Under the pieces are notes generated by a model. It did no database searches, had not been told where the DNA came from, and saw only the letters and a program-made list of their open reading frames with translations. DNA of 64,000 bases. Source: Salinimicrobium gaetbulicola. GTDB taxonomy: Bacteria > Bacteroidota > Bacteroidia > Flavobacteriales > Flavobacteriaceae. Both the position numbers and the translations under genes were made by a program. Numbering within the stretch: position 1 is the first letter of the stretch; each line of letters opens with the position of its first letter. The stretch is taken from contig NZ_JBHTJP010000035.1 of assembly GCF_042676025.1 (NCBI RefSeq), forward strand, positions 682,001-746,000, in the 5' to 3' direction. This document shows, piece by piece, positions 6,803 to 14,735 of this stretch.

Positions 6803-8026
6803 TTGGAGGACCAAAAAATCATTGATCAGGATATTATTATTGTTGGGGGAGGAGCCGCCGGATTTTTTACGGCTATCAATGCCGCGGAAATGGATCCCAA
6901 TGCCAGGATCACTATCCTCGAAAGAGGCAAAGAGGTGCTGACCAAAGTAAGGATCTCGGGCGGCGGAAGGTGTAACGTTACCCACGCCGAATTTCTTCCG
7001 AAGGAGTTGACCCGAAATTATCCGAGGGGTGAGAAAGAACTTAGAGGTCCCTTTCATTCATTTATGACGGGTGATACCATCGAGTGGTTCGAAAGTCGGG
7101 GGGTGCCGCTAAAGATCGAGGAGGACGGGAGAATGTTCCCGGAATCTGATTCTTCTGAAAGTATCATAAATCTTTTTTTACAGGAAACCCGCAGGTTGGG
7201 CATCCAGGTTTTGACCAAAAGAGCGGTCCAGGATATTGAGCAAAAGGATGGAAGCTGGGAGATTATAACGTCTCAGGAAAAGTTCACGTCGAAAAAACTG
7301 CTGGTGGCCACAGGAAGCAATCCGAAAGTGTGGAATCTTCTTGAAAAACTGGGGCACAGTGTGGTTCCGGGGGTTCCATCGCTTTTCACTTTTAATATCA
7401 CCGACAAACGAATTAAAGACCTGCCCGGGATTGCCACTTTTGCGACCGTAAAACTTCGGAAGGATAAACTCGAGACTGAAGGCCCGCTGCTTATCACTCA
7501 CTGGGGCATGAGCGGCCCTGCCATCCTGAAACTTTCGGCCTGGGGTGCACGGGAATTGAGCACCAAAAAGAATTTTGAGATCGAAGTGAACTGGGTTCCG
7601 GGGAATACTTCCGATGATATCCTGGAAAAATTGAAAGAACTGAAGCATGAAAATGCCCGTCAGCATCCCATGAAGTATGCGCAGTTCAACCTTCCGAAGC
7701 GATTATGGCAAAGCCTGGTCGCTGCCGCGAATATTTCCGAAGGGGACAAATGGGCAGATCTTAACAAGAAACAGCTGGAAGACCTGAGTGAACAATTGAC
7801 CCGCGGAATTTTCCAGGTGCATGGAAAAAGCACTTTTAAAGAAGAGTTCGTGACGGCAGGGGGAGTGGAGCTAAAAGAGGTAAATTTCAAGACCTTTGAA
7901 AGTAAGGTGTGTAAAAACCTGTATTTGGCAGGGGAAGTGCTGAATATTGATGCCATTACCGGCGGATTTAATTTTCAAAATGCCTGGACCGGTGGATATC
8001 TCGCCGCCAAAGCTATGACCCATTAA
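6803..8026 (+). CDS. BaiN/HI0933-family FAD-dependent oxidoreductase
   Basis: Flavoprotein of 407 residues in the HI0933/BaiN family (YhiN-like). The FAD Rossmann motif IIIVGGGAAGFF is at residues 11-22, followed by the family blocks ERGKEVLTKVRISGGGRCNVTH and, near the end, the sequence LYLAGEVLNIDAITGGFNFQNAW, which closes the flavin site. Characterised relatives reduce bile-acid intermediates in gut bacteria, but the family is wide and the role here is unknown. The only sensible start is TTG, since a stop lies six codons upstream and a consensus -7 box sits just before it. Next gene is 33 bases downstream. Confidence 0.88.
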   Translation: MEDQKIIDQDIIIVGGGAAGFFTAINAAEMDPNARITILERGKEVLTKVRISGGGRCNVTHAEFLPKELTRNYPRGEKELRGPFHSFMTGDTIEWFESRGVPLKIEEDGRMFPESDSSESIINLFLQETRRLGIQVLTKRAVQDIEQKDGSWEIITSQEKFTSKKLLVATGSNPKVWNLLEKLGHSVVPGVPSLFTFNITDKRIKDLPGIATFATVKLRKDKLETEGPLLITHWGMSGPAILKLSAWGARELSTKKNFEIEVNWVPGNTSDDILEKLKELKHENARQHPMKYAQFNLPKRLWQSLVAAANISEGDKWADLNKKQLEDLSEQLTRGIFQVHGKSTFKEEFVTAGGVELKEVNFKTFESKVCKNLYLAGEVLNIDAITGGFNFQNAWTGGYLAAKAMTH

Positions 8027-8037
8027 AAAGTAACATT

Positions 8038-8045
8038 TATCTTTG
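8038..8045 (+). promoter_or_regulatory. -7 element (TATCTTTG) for mvaD
   Basis: Exact TAnnTTTG match in the 33-base gap before the diphosphomevalonate decarboxylase ATG at 8060. No convincing TTTG upstream, and the region also lies at the end of the previous gene, so co-transcription remains possible. Confidence 0.45.
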
Positions 8046-8059
8046 CTGAAATTTCAAGA

Positions 8060-9142
8060 ATGACCGAACAAGATTTTATTCCGAAATCCTATACAAAAGA
8101 GGTGGGATCGGGGAAAGTGACCTGGCAGAGTCCCAGTAATATCGCATTGGTAAAATATTGGGGGAAAAGGGAGAACCAGATCCCGGCGAATCCTTCTATC
8201 AGTTTTACGCTTGATACCTGCAGGACCACGACCAGCCTGGATTTTCAAAAAAAGGAAAAAGGAACCGATTTTGATTTCGAGTTGTTCTTTGAAAATGAGA
8301 AAAAGGAGTCTTTTAAACCGAAGATCATTAAGTTTTTTGAAAGAGTTGAAGAGTATTTGCCTTTTTTGAAGGAATACAAGTTTACCATTCAAACTTCCAA
8401 TTCCTTTCCTCACAGCAGCGGGATCGCATCATCGGCCAGCGGGATGAGTGCCCTGGCACTTTGTCTCATGAACCTTGAAAAGCAGTTGAATCCCGGAATG
8501 AGCGAGGAATATTTTAACCGGAAAGCTTCATTTTTGGCGAGGCTTGGTTCAGGAAGCGCTTGCAGGAGTATTAAAGGAAATTTGGTAGCCTGGGGAGAGC
8601 ATAAAAATATAGCTGAAAGCAGCGATCTTTATGGTGTGGAGTTTCAGCATCCCGTACACGAGAATTTCAGAAACTACCAGGATACCATTCTGTTGGTTGA
8701 TAAAGGAGAAAAGCAGGTGAGTAGTACCCTTGGTCATGACCTGATGAATGGTCATCCCTATGCGGAGAGACGTTTTCAACAGGCTCACGAAAATTTAGAT
8801 CTTTTAAAAGGAATTTTTGAGAAGGGAGATCTTTCCGCATTCACAAAAGTAGTGGAAAGCGAGGCCCTGACCCTTCACGCAATGATGATGACGAGTCAGC
8901 CGTATTTTCTTCTTATGAAACCGAATACTTTGGAGATCATCAACAAAGTGTTTGATTTTAGGGAGAGAACGGGGCTTCACCTTTGCTTTACGCTTGACGC
9001 CGGTGCAAATGTGCATTTGCTTTATCCTGAAACTGAAAAAGAAGAGACTCTGGAGTTTATCAAGGCTAACCTGCTGCAATACTGCCAAAATGAGCAATAC
9101 ATAACAGATAGGGTAGGAAAAGGTGCCAAAAAACTGGCTTAA
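8060..9142 (+). CDS. mvaD: Diphosphomevalonate decarboxylase
   Basis: GHMP-superfamily enzyme, 360 residues, that turns mevalonate diphosphate into isopentenyl diphosphate with ATP, the last step of the classical mevalonate pathway. The N-terminal signature SPSNIALVKYWGKRE and the ATP-binding stretch SSGIASSASGMSALAL are clear, as is the ARLGSGSACRSI block of the active site. Mevalonate kinase follows 100 bases later; HMG-CoA reductase and the GYDIA kinase lie together at about 50 kb. Length fits bacterial members. A consensus -7 box lies directly upstream. Confidence 0.95.
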   Translation: MTEQDFIPKSYTKEVGSGKVTWQSPSNIALVKYWGKRENQIPANPSISFTLDTCRTTTSLDFQKKEKGTDFDFELFFENEKKESFKPKIIKFFERVEEYLPFLKEYKFTIQTSNSFPHSSGIASSASGMSALALCLMNLEKQLNPGMSEEYFNRKASFLARLGSGSACRSIKGNLVAWGEHKNIAESSDLYGVEFQHPVHENFRNYQDTILLVDKGEKQVSSTLGHDLMNGHPYAERRFQQAHENLDLLKGIFEKGDLSAFTKVVESEALTLHAMMMTSQPYFLLMKPNTLEIINKVFDFRERTGLHLCFTLDAGANVHLLYPETEKEETLEFIKANLLQYCQNEQYITDRVGKGAKKLA

Positions 9143-9178
9143 AAATTGAATTTATTACCTCTGACCGTTAGGAAGTTG

Positions 9179-9186
9179 TATATTTG
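9179..9186 (+). promoter_or_regulatory. -7 element (TATATTTG) for mevalonate kinase
   Basis: Exact TAnnTTTG match 66 bases before the preferred ATG of mevalonate kinase. A second, weaker box TACCTTTA is at 9223-9230. The -33 region is not clear. Confidence 0.4.
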
Positions 9187-9251
9187 CGATTCGATGTCAA
9201 ACTAAGGGTGAGGGAAATTTATTACCTTTACTATGCCTAATGCAGATCGCT

Positions 9252-10190
9252 ATGAAAGGACCTTTATTTTATTCTAAGATTTTACTCTTTGGAGAGTACG
9301 GGATCATCAAAGATTCCAAAGGTTTGTCCATTCCTTATAACTTTTATAACGGGGCTTTGAAGGTGGATGAAAATCCTTCTGAAGAAGCCATCGAATCGAA
9401 CCGTCGTCTAAGGTTGTTTGCAGATTATTTGCAGACACTTCAAATAGAGAAGCCTTCTTTGGTGCAATTCGATATGGAAGATCTGTACAAGGACATCGAC
9501 AGGGGTATGTATTTTGACTCCAGTATTCCGCAAGGGTATGGAGTAGGTAGCAGCGGGGCTTTGGTCGCGGCTATTTATGATGAATATGCTGTTGAAAAGA
9601 TCACTGTTTTAGAAAATCTTACCCGTGAAAAACTGTTGAAGCTGAAGTCTATCTTTGGTGAAATGGAATCTTTCTTCCACGGAAAGTCTTCAGGATTGGA
9701 TCCTTTAAATTCTTATTTGAGTATTCCGATCCTTATCAATTCAAAAGATAATATCGAGCCTGCCGGAATTCCTTCCCAGACGCAAAATGGAAAAGGTGCT
9801 GTTTTCTTACTGGACAGCGGATCTGTTGGAGAAACTGCTCCAATGGTAAATATTTTCATGGAGAACATGAAACAGGAACCTTTCAGAAAGATGCTGAAAG
9901 ATCAATTTGTGAAGCATACAGATGCCTGTGTGGATGACTTTTTACAAGGTGATGTAAAATCCCTTTTCGGAAATATTAAAAAGTTATCTCACGTGGTACT
10001 TGATAATTTCAAACCTATGATCCCTGCGCAATTCCACAAATTGTGGCAAAAGGGTATCGAGACCAACGAATACTACCTTAAGCTTTGCGGCTCAGGTGGA
10101 GGTGGTTACATTTTAGGATTTACAGAAGATATTGATAAGGCAAGGAAATCGTTGAAGGATTATCGTCTGGAAGTGGTCTACAACTTCTAA
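9252..10190 (+). CDS. mvk: Mevalonate kinase
   Basis: GHMP kinase that phosphorylates mevalonate with ATP. The N-terminus MKGPLFYSKILLFGEYGI and the GHMP motif PQGYGVGSSGALVAAIY identify it; the C-terminal KLCGSGGGGYILGF is motif 3. I chose the ATG at 9252 because the family normally begins just before GPLFYSKILLFGEY; an in-frame ATG at 9240 would add four residues. The UbiA gene follows after seven bases and is certainly co-transcribed. Together with mvaD upstream and the HMG-CoA reductase operon near 50 kb it supplies the mevalonate pathway. Confidence 0.92.
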   Translation: MKGPLFYSKILLFGEYGIIKDSKGLSIPYNFYNGALKVDENPSEEAIESNRRLRLFADYLQTLQIEKPSLVQFDMEDLYKDIDRGMYFDSSIPQGYGVGSSGALVAAIYDEYAVEKITVLENLTREKLLKLKSIFGEMESFFHGKSSGLDPLNSYLSIPILINSKDNIEPAGIPSQTQNGKGAVFLLDSGSVGETAPMVNIFMENMKQEPFRKMLKDQFVKHTDACVDDFLQGDVKSLFGNIKKLSHVVLDNFKPMIPAQFHKLWQKGIETNEYYLKLCGSGGGGYILGFTEDIDKARKSLKDYRLEVVYNF

Positions 10191-10197
10191 GAACGCG

Positions 10198-11103
10198 ATG
10201 GTTTCCATATCAAAAAAGCGTCTTTTACTCAAGATTGTAAGTTTCTTTTCGGTTATTAGAGGATATAACCTCTTAGTGCTGGTTATTGCCCAATACCTTA
10301 CCTCCATGTTCATTCTCCAGCCTGAACATCGTTTAGGAAAGGTGCTTTTTGATCCTAATCTATTCTTCTTAGTGCTTTCTACGGCTACAGTCATTGCCGC
10401 AGGGTATATTATCAATAATTTTTACGACAGCGAAAAGGACCTTATAAACAGGCCTCAAAAGACCATGTTAGACAGGTTTGTAAGTCAGCGCACAAAACTG
10501 TCGGTCTACTTTATTCTCAATCTGGCAGGGATTTTCTTCGCCAGTTATGTTTCCTTCCGGGCGGTGGTGTTCTTTTCTATTTACATTTTCGTGATCTGGT
10601 TCTATTCACACAGGTTGAAAAAGATCTTGTTTTTAAACAACCTTGTAGCTTCAGTACTAACTATTACCCCATTTTTCGCTGTCTTTGTCTATTATAAGAA
10701 TTTAGAAACCGTCATTTTTGTCCATGCCACATTTCTGTATTTAATGATCGTGATGAGGGAATTAGTGAAGGACCTTGAAAATATGAAAGGCGACCTGATT
10801 CAGGGGTACAGGACCATTCCAATCGTTTATGGAGAAAGGCTTAGTAAAGCCCTTTTATCGGGACTTTCGGTGATCTCATTTATTCCGGCTTATCTTCTGA
10901 TTAATTATTTCGAGATCGGGAAAATGGATATCTTTTTTTACAGCGTTTTCGGGTTATTGATAATCTTTCTGCTTATTTTATATTTCAGCAAAGCCAAGTG
11001 GCAATACCTTCTTTTGCATAATTTGTTGAAGTTCATAATTGTATCAGGGGTATTCAGTATTCTTCTTATCGATATTGAAGCCTTGCTAAGCAGGGTGTTT
11101 TAA
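10198..11103 (+). CDS. UbiA-family prenyltransferase (digeranylgeranylglyceryl-phosphate-synthase-like)
   Basis: Integral membrane prenyltransferase of 301 residues with about eight or nine helices. The two aspartate-rich motifs of the UbiA family are present: NNFYDSEKDLINRP at 73-86 and KDLENMKGD at 191-199. Homologues in this position are usually annotated geranylgeranylglycerol-phosphate geranylgeranyltransferase, the enzyme of archaeal-type lipids, but menaquinone or other acceptors are possible. It lies seven bases behind mevalonate kinase, which ties it to isoprenoid supply. The true acceptor cannot be told from sequence. A small hairpin follows the stop. Confidence 0.85.
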   Translation: MVSISKKRLLLKIVSFFSVIRGYNLLVLVIAQYLTSMFILQPEHRLGKVLFDPNLFFLVLSTATVIAAGYIINNFYDSEKDLINRPQKTMLDRFVSQRTKLSVYFILNLAGIFFASYVSFRAVVFFSIYIFVIWFYSHRLKKILFLNNLVASVLTITPFFAVFVYYKNLETVIFVHATFLYLMIVMRELVKDLENMKGDLIQGYRTIPIVYGERLSKALLSGLSVISFIPAYLLINYFEIGKMDIFFYSVFGLLIIFLLILYFSKAKWQYLLLHNLLKFIIVSGVFSILLIDIEALLSRVF

Positions 11104-11114
11104 CCTTTTTCCTT

Positions 11115-11132
11115 CGGAATTTTTCCGTTTTT
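11115..11132 (+). terminator. Small terminator after the UbiA gene
   Basis: CGGAA-TTT-TTCCG (11115-11127) followed by five T, twelve bases after the stop. The stem is only five pairs, so the strength is uncertain. Confidence 0.5.
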
Positions 11133-11150
11133 AACTTACCTATTTTAAAA

Positions 11151-11180
11151 ATTGTATTGTAATACAAACTCTTATCTTTG
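11151..11180 (+). promoter_or_regulatory. Promoter of the pseudouridine synthase gene, with an overlapping palindrome
   Basis: ATTG (11151-11154), an 18-base spacer and TATCTTTG (11173-11180) form a good Bacteroidota promoter. The inverted repeat TTGTAT-TGTA-ATACAA (11152-11167) covers the -33 element and could be an operator. Transcription would start about ten bases before the ATG at 11197. Confidence 0.55.
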
Positions 11181-11196
11181 CACAAAATAATTTACT

Positions 11197-12072
11197 ATGA
11201 GTAGAAATGAAAGGTCATCGGGTAAAAAGTACGGTGGAAGACAGGGCGGAGAGCGCAAAAAGTCGCATGCCCGCGGAAACGCACCGGTGAACCAAAATGA
11301 AAAGGATCCAAAAACCATGTCCAGAGGCAACGCTCCCGTAAAGAAAAAGCAGGGAGAAAAGTCTGATGGCATGCGTCTTAATAAATATGTTGCCAATTCT
11401 GGAATTTGTTCCAGAAGAGATGCAGATATCTACATTGCTGCAGGGAATGTTTCGGTGAATGGAGAAGTGATCACTGAAATGGGTTATAAAGTGAAACTTA
11501 CCGATGAGGTTAAGTTTGACGGTCGAAAGATCAATCCAGAAAAACCGGAATACATTTTACTAAATAAGCCTAAAGGTTTTTACGTGACAGGAAGTCTTGA
11601 GAAAAAGAACCGTACGGTTATGGATCTTATTGCTAATGCATCAAAGGCTAAACTTGATCCCGTTGGGAAACTTGACACGCAGGCTACAGGATTGTTGCTT
11701 TTCACTAATGACGGTACCATGGCTAAGAAACTTGCCAATCCTAAAAATGGGATCAGGCAGATCTATCACCTGGAACTGGATAAAGAGCTTTCTTACGATG
11801 ACCTTCAAAAGATCAAGGAAGGTGTGAATCTGGAAGACGGCACCGTAAAGGTAACAGAGATAAGCTATGTAGAGAATCGTCCAAAACGTGAGGTAGGACT
11901 GGAAATTAGAAGCACTAAAAGCCATATTGTACAGCGAATTTTTAAGAGTCTTAATTACGAGATCGTGAAACTTGACCGCGTGGTTTTCGGTGGATTGACC
12001 AAAAAAGACCTGCCAAGAGGACACTGGAGAGTATTGACAAAACAGGAGCTCATCAATCTTGGAAATATTTAA
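11197..12072 (+). CDS. RluB-type 23S rRNA pseudouridine synthase with basic N-terminal tail
   Basis: Cytoplasmic rRNA-modifying enzyme of 291 residues. An S4 RNA-binding domain (about residues 58-105, MRLNKYVANSGICSRRDAD) precedes the catalytic domain, in which D160 in GKLDTQATGLLLFTNDG is the nucleophile. The family relation to RsuA/RluB/E/F is clear; RluB is the most likely type. The first 57 residues form a Lys/Arg/Gly-rich tail with two copies of RGNAPV (26-31 and 43-48), probably disordered and RNA-binding; such tails are common in Bacteroidota. A strong terminator follows downstream at 12153-12203. Confidence 0.9.
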   Translation: MSRNERSSGKKYGGRQGGERKKSHARGNAPVNQNEKDPKTMSRGNAPVKKKQGEKSDGMRLNKYVANSGICSRRDADIYIAAGNVSVNGEVITEMGYKVKLTDEVKFDGRKINPEKPEYILLNKPKGFYVTGSLEKKNRTVMDLIANASKAKLDPVGKLDTQATGLLLFTNDGTMAKKLANPKNGIRQIYHLELDKELSYDDLQKIKEGVNLEDGTVKVTEISYVENRPKREVGLEIRSTKSHIVQRIFKSLNYEIVKLDRVVFGGLTKKDLPRGHWRVLTKQELINLGNI

Positions 12073-12152
12073 AGAATTCCTCCAAAAATATAGCGGGCTA
12101 AGTATTTGACCTGCAGGCACTGAGTCCGTGAAACGGGCTTCGAAATTATAGA

Positions 12153-12203
12153 GCCGAAAAATTGCAGTTTGATTAAAAAAAAACCGCAACGTTTCGGCTT
12201 TTT
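12153..12203 (+). terminator. Strong terminator after the pseudouridine synthase
   Basis: GCCGAAA/TTTCGGC (12153-12159 with 12192-12198), then, inside small internal loops, TTGC/GCAA and GTTT/AAAC, closed by an A-rich loop and followed by five T. This compound stem lies 80 bases after the stop. The stretch 12073-12152 before it holds nothing I can name. Confidence 0.8.
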
Positions 12204-12206
12204 AAA

Positions 12207-12214
12207 TACATTTG
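12207..12214 (+). promoter_or_regulatory. -7 element (TACATTTG) of the arginine decarboxylase leader
   Basis: Exact TAnnTTTG match directly after the terminator. It lies 20 bases before the ATG of the 38-codon leader ORF and 178 bases before the decarboxylase start, so the leader ORF would be the first thing translated. The -33 position falls inside the terminator stem and is not a clear TTTG. Confidence 0.5.
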
Positions 12215-12233
12215 CTTTTGCTAAGCTAAAACA

Positions 12234-12350
12234 ATGAAATATTACAAGAAGGCCTCAAACCTTCGATTATTGTCTTTCTTACTTTCCGGCACTGCTTTCC
12301 GCAGGAGCCTTAACAAAGTTTTATCACCTTATTTTTTTAGCATTGGCTGA
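12234..12350 (+). CDS. Putative 38-residue leader peptide upstream of arginine decarboxylase
   Basis: Short frame ATG to TGA beginning MKYYKKASNLRLLS. It sits between a consensus -7 box (20 bases upstream) and the arginine decarboxylase start (41 bases downstream). The product would be basic, with Lys-Lys, one Arg and later an Arg-Arg pair, and has no recognisable fold or family. Position suggests a translated leader that could sense polyamine or arginine supply, as leader ORFs do in other polyamine genes, but this is inference. It may also be an unrelated chance frame in a long 5-prime leader. Confidence 0.4.
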   Translation: MKYYKKASNLRLLSFLLSGTAFRRSLNKVLSPYFFSIG

Positions 12351-12391
12351 TAATTTCTACTTTTTGATTTTTAATTTTTACAACTTTTCAA

Positions 12392-13786
12392 TTGAATACT
12401 AAATACAGCGATTTAATCGACCAGACCTACTATTTTCCTCAGGAGGAATTTAAGGTTGAAGGCAGTGAATTGCAGTTCCATGGAATCGACCTCATGGGGT
12501 TGGTGAAAGAATATGGAGCTCCCTTAAAGTTCACATACCTGCCAAAGATCTCAGAGAATATTAACAAAGCCAAGACCTGGTTTGCAGAGGCTCTCGAAAA
12601 GAACAATTACAAAGGGAGTTATAATTACTGCTATTGTACCAAAAGTTCACATTTTGAACACGTCCTGAACGAGGCTCTAAAGAATGATATTCATATCGAA
12701 ACCTCTTCGGCGGTTGATATCAATATAGTGGAAGCCTTAAAAGAGAAGGGAAAGATCACAGATGACACGTATGTGATCTGTAACGGATTCAAGCGGGATC
12801 AATATATCTCGAACATTGCCCGTTTGATCAATGAAGGTCATAATAACTGTATCCCCATCATAGATAATTATGAGGAGATCGATCTTTTATCAAATTCTAT
12901 AGACGGGAAGTATAAGATCGGGATCAGGATCGCTTCGGAAGAAGAGCCGAAATTCGAATTTTATACCTCCAGATTAGGGATAGGTTATAAGAACATCGTG
13001 CCTTTCTTCAATAAGCAGATTAAAGAAAACGAGCAGGTAGAGCTGAAGATGCTGCACTTCTTCATCAATACCGGGATTCGCGATACTGCTTATTACTGGA
13101 ACGAATTGCTGAAATGTCTAAAGGTGTATATCAACCTGAAGCGGGTATGTCCTACGCTGGACAGCCTGAATATTGGAGGAGGTTTCCCGGTGAAAAATTC
13201 CCTGGCTTTTGATTATGACTATAAATACATGATCGACGAGATCGTGAACCAGATCAAACTTGCCTGTGACGAAGCAGAAGTAGAGGTGCCAAATATCTTT
13301 ACTGAATTCGGATCTTTTACAGTAGGTGAAAGTGGAGGAGCCATTTATGAGATCCTTTATCAGAAGCAACAGAACGATCGTGAAAAATGGAATATGATAA
13401 ACTCGTCATTCATTACCACGCTTCCTGATACCTGGGCTATCAGTAAAAAATTCGTGATGCTGGCAGTTAACAGGTGGAATGATGAATATGAGCGTGTGCT
13501 TTTAGGCGGATTGACCTGCGATAGCGATGATTATTACAACAGTGAACAACACACCAACGCCATCTATCTTCCGAAATATAAAAAGGAGAAGCCTTTATAT
13601 ATAGGATTTTTCAATACCGGGGCATATCAGGATACCATTGGTGGATTTGGTGGTTTGCAGCATTGTTTGATCCCGCAGCCAAAGCAATTGTTGATCAACA
13701 GGGATGAAAATGGGAATTTAGAAACAACCTTATACAGTGAACAGCAGGAGCCGAAAGACTTCCTGAAAATTCTGGGTTATAAATAA
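12392..13786 (+). CDS. speA: Biosynthetic arginine decarboxylase (short, alanine-racemase-fold type)
   Basis: PLP-dependent decarboxylase, 464 residues, predicted to convert arginine to agmatine, the first step of putrescine synthesis here. It belongs to the alanine-racemase-fold group: the PLP lysine is K84 in YCTKSSH, the phosphate-binding stretch LNIGGGFPVKNS is in the middle and FTEFGSFTVGESGG near residue 305 is the conserved barrel strand. It is much shorter than E. coli SpeA (about 660 residues), as is usual in Bacteroidota. The start is TTG; no in-frame ATG gives the full N-terminus. Agmatinase follows 70 bases later, which supports arginine as substrate. Confidence 0.87.
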   Translation: MNTKYSDLIDQTYYFPQEEFKVEGSELQFHGIDLMGLVKEYGAPLKFTYLPKISENINKAKTWFAEALEKNNYKGSYNYCYCTKSSHFEHVLNEALKNDIHIETSSAVDINIVEALKEKGKITDDTYVICNGFKRDQYISNIARLINEGHNNCIPIIDNYEEIDLLSNSIDGKYKIGIRIASEEEPKFEFYTSRLGIGYKNIVPFFNKQIKENEQVELKMLHFFINTGIRDTAYYWNELLKCLKVYINLKRVCPTLDSLNIGGGFPVKNSLAFDYDYKYMIDEIVNQIKLACDEAEVEVPNIFTEFGSFTVGESGGAIYEILYQKQQNDREKWNMINSSFITTLPDTWAISKKFVMLAVNRWNDEYERVLLGGLTCDSDDYYNSEQHTNAIYLPKYKKEKPLYIGFFNTGAYQDTIGGFGGLQHCLIPQPKQLLINRDENGNLETTLYSEQQEPKDFLKILGYK

Positions 13787-13856
13787 TTAGGTGAATTTTT
13801 TTGTTATTTTTAAATAGTGAAGCAATTAATTTTAAAAGCAATAATTACTGCCAACC

Positions 13857-14735
13857 ATGAGTAAAAAGAATTACGCCGGCATTCCGGACAAGTATGCACG
13901 CTTAGATGACGCGAAAGTAGTTTTAATCCCGGTACCCTATGATGGGACAAGTACCTGGCAAAAAGGAGCCGATAAAGGTCCTGATGCTTTCCTGGATGCG
14001 TCAGAAAACATGGAACTTTTTGACATAGAAACCCGAACTGAGGTTTATAAAAAGGGAGTTTACCTTGCTCCTCCGGTAACCGAAGATTCTTCTCCTGAGA
14101 AAATGGTGGAGGCAGTATACAAGACCACGAAAAATTACCTGAAACAGGAGAAATTCGTGACTTTATTCGGTGGGGAACACTCTATTTCTATTGGAACTAT
14201 AAGAGCTTTCAATGAGACTTTTGAGGATCTTACCGTAGTGCAGCTTGATGCGCATGCCGATCTTAGACCCGAATATGAAGGTTCAACTTGCAACCATGCC
14301 TGTGCTGTTCACGAAGCGAGCAAGAATACAAACCTTATCCAGGTAGGTATTCGTTCTATGGACGTTTCCGAACTGGATCATATGGATGAGAACCAGGTTT
14401 ATTTTGCTCACAACCTTTATGAGGACTGGATGGATGACGCGATAGGGCAAATGACTCCGAATGTTTTCATTACCATCGACCTTGATGTGTTTGATCCTTC
14501 GATCGCACCATCAACAGGTACACCTGAACCGGGTGGAATGTTCTGGTATGAAACCCTGGAGTTCATAAAAATGATGTTCAAGAAAAAGAATGTGGTTGGT
14601 TTTGATATCGTGGAACTTAATCCTAACGAAAAAGAAAAATCAACCGACTTTTTAGCGGCAAAACTGTATTACAAGATGCTTAGCTACAAATTCAAATATT
14701 TAAATTATAACGAAGAAGACGAAGAAGATGAGTAA
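13857..14735 (+). CDS. speB: Agmatinase
   Basis: Ureohydrolase of 292 residues that splits agmatine into putrescine and urea. All manganese ligands of the arginase/agmatinase fold are present: H108 (GGEHS), D131, H133 and D135 (DAHAD), D208 and D210 (DLDVFDPS). The loop FDPSIAPSTGTPEPGG fits agmatinase rather than arginase. The product of the upstream decarboxylase is its substrate. The acidic C-terminus (EEDEEDE) overlaps the next gene by eight bases, so the two are translationally coupled. The call is firm. Confidence 0.93.
   Translation: MSKKNYAGIPDKYARLDDAKVVLIPVPYDGTSTWQKGADKGPDAFLDASENMELFDIETRTEVYKKGVYLAPPVTEDSSPEKMVEAVYKTTKNYLKQEKFVTLFGGEHSISIGTIRAFNETFEDLTVVQLDAHADLRPEYEGSTCNHACAVHEASKNTNLIQVGIRSMDVSELDHMDENQVYFAHNLYEDWMDDAIGQMTPNVFITIDLDVFDPSIAPSTGTPEPGGMFWYETLEFIKMMFKKKNVVGFDIVELNPNEKEKSTDFLAAKLYYKMLSYKFKYLNYNEEDEEDE

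Noticed and set aside
11641..12189. 182-codon antisense frame
   Set aside because: It lies opposite the pseudouridine synthase gene and the terminator stem; codon pattern is that of the antisense strand.
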